Below, one piece after another: positions 62,687-64,000 of a stretch of 64,000 nt of DNA; position 1 is the stretch's first letter; each line of letters opens with the position of its first letter. The stretch comes from Dactylorhiza incarnata (lineage: Eukaryota; Streptophyta; Magnoliopsida; Asparagales; Orchidaceae). Under the pieces are notes generated by a model. The model saw only the letters and a list, made by a program, of their open reading frames with translations. It was not told where the DNA came from and searched no databases. A program made the translations under genes and the position numbers. The stretch spans positions 1,795,001-1,859,000 of the forward strand of contig JAWHQI010000170.1 of NCBI GenBank assembly GCA_033032865.1, in the 5' to 3' direction.

Positions 62687-63720
62687 ATAAGCACGCACCT
62701 TCCACCTCCTGCCTAACCAAACGGCGTCAATAACTATTCTAGATGGTAATAATAAAGCATTTTGGATGACTATAAAATCGATCAACGGAGTAGTTCAACA
62801 ACAAAATCCCGGCGACTGAAGCGTGCACCCTGCAGAAAATTTACCCCATCCCAGCTCTCTATTGAAGAGAGCAATCCATGGAAGAAACATTTGAGCAAAC
62901 TGAGTAAACTGATGCCCTTGAGAAGGGGAACGAACCTTCAACAGAGAACGTATTCACTGTAGGTCTGCGAACGGGGCGTCTCCTTCGACTGCTCGCTGCA
63001 CGGACGTCGCTGGTGGGGAAGCGATTGCGCGACGGCTGGGGATGCCGAATGCGAGGAGCACGGGAAGTAAACTTGTACGAGTTCTCCTCCTCGTTCGTTT
63101 TGCGGGCTTTCGAAGAAGCGTGTCCTATTTTAATTCCTGTATTGGTTCACTATGATGGGGATAATGGCTCGACTGTTGTTGTTGTAATTGTGATTCAGAC
63201 ATTTTCCCCGAGTTTTGTTCTAGCTGGTTCATTCGTGCGTGCAAATAATGGCTGTGTTTTGTCGCCGATGTGCCGCAGTTTCTTCAACCGCCCCGGCAAA
63301 CAGGAGAAAGTAAAGGACTGTAGAATCCGAAGTCTCACGAAAAATTTCTATACACTGATCCCACATTTCATTTCATTTCATTTCCTTTCTTTCGAACTTT
63401 TTGTCCTTTCCCGTCTCCCGACCAGCACCGTCGCATTGTGATTATTCCTTCCCAAAGCCGCCCGCCTTCGCAGCCGAAGGTTCCGCTCCCTCCCCTTCCG
63501 CTGCCGAAGGCGTCCGATAGGCAACCATCACTTCCACCGTCGCATTGTGATTCCATACAAATGAGGATAAAAAATCCTGATTTCTACTGTTTTCATCACT
63601 TCCACCGTCGCATTATGATCTAGGTCGCCGCCCTCGCCGGGGGCGGCCTCCCGCCTCTCCTCGCCGGGCGGTTCCCCCGGCGGGCGGTTCCCTCATCGCC
63701 GGTCAGGCCCCCAACCGCCG
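62687..63720 (-). promoter_or_regulatory. Upstream flank of PANK2 (5' UTR and promoter region)
   Basis: This stretch precedes the PANK2 start codon and holds no recognisable domain on either strand. A GC-rich zone at 63,440-63,730 contains three copies of CACCGTCGCATTGTGAT (one with A for G), starting near 63,426, 63,534 and 63,602. No convincing TATA box could be placed. The assignment rests on position only. Confidence 0.45.
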
Positions 63721-64000
63721 TCGTTCGATCCTCCACACGATCTCTCCACAGTACAATTAGCGAGCAACCACCCGCGTAACCGTCAACGTAACCACCCGTA
63801 GTGGACGGGTGCGGATATCCGAAGTCACTTTGGTTTGCACATAGAGGAATATTAAATTAATGCGCGTCATATTTCCTATGAAACCGGTCTGCATTTAGTA
63901 TTTTTGTTGGTTACGGTCTATAGTTATCCACAATAACCACTGTAACCACCCCTGGGGTCTATAAATAGACCATAGGTTCCTCTTCTTAAGGTCATTCTCC
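63721..64000 (+). other. Possible LTR start at the right edge
   Basis: GGGGTCTATAAATAGACC with a good TATA core, preceded by repeated GTAACCACC phrases and followed by a pyrimidine-rich stretch, resembles the U3/R of a plus-strand plant LTR. The window ends before this can be tested. Confidence 0.3.

Noticed and set aside
63013..63441. 142-codon open frame on the plus strand upstream of PANK2
   Set aside because: No recognisable domain and it lies in the presumed promoter/5' UTR; chance opening is more likely.

Overview
This window is nuclear DNA of a flowering plant. The evidence is GT-AG spliced exons of a plant-type pantothenate kinase, Ty1/copia and Ty3/gypsy LTR retrotransposons whose primer sites mostly match plant initiator-Met tRNA, and a hAT transposon. 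I cannot name the species. There is no prokaryotic-style gene organisation, rRNA, tRNA or CRISPR array.

The one host gene I can support runs on the minus strand across almost the whole window. Ten coding exons (62686 down to 13725) join without a frame break into 462 codons. They encode a complete type II pantothenate kinase domain of the PANK2 kind. The last visible exon ends at a clean splice donor, so the C-terminal DUF89 phosphatase half expected of PANK2 must lie left of position 1. Visible intron lengths are 15,620, 992, 6,865, 12,169, 94, 80, 10,894, 493 and 369 bp, followed by an open-ended intron of at least 13.7 kb. The long introns are long because they are full of transposable elements.

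Layout by intron, left to right. Intron 10 (1-13724): a copia remnant (A, +) interrupted by copia B (-), then copia C (-). Intron 7 (15025-25918): a degenerate Tip100/ZMYM1-like hAT transposon with an 8-bp target duplication, split by a Ty3-type solo LTR, which is itself split by young copia E (+) with identical LTRs. Intron 4 (26402-38570): an undetermined, gene-like stretch, degenerate Ty3 F (-), and a non-autonomous LTR element K (+) whose right LTR holds another non-autonomous element, L (-). Intron 3 (38688-45552): nearly intact copia G (+), a 22-bp minisatellite and a GC-rich repeat. Intron 1 (46817-62436): Ty3 element J (+) containing Ty3 chromovirus-like H (-), which contains the gag-only element I (-).

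Target-site duplications read directly from the sequence support the nesting order: cttac (B), gttat (C), acaagaac (hAT), tattg (solo LTR), cttac (E), tcgag (F, tentative), aattg (K), atatt (L), taaag (G), gcatc (H), gaatg (I). LTR divergence, judged by eye, ranks E as youngest (0 differences in 110 bp), then G, then I and C (about 3-4%), then B and L (about 9-11%).

The most unusual items are the gag-only element I (TR-GAG architecture), K with an ORF starting at the LTR/primer-site junction and a primer site that appears to match tRNA-Tyr, the inverted partial LTR ending J, a 1-kb duplication inside the reverse transcriptase of B, and a GC-rich module shared in opposite orientation by two introns. 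Coordinates and identities were worked out by eye, without alignment software.
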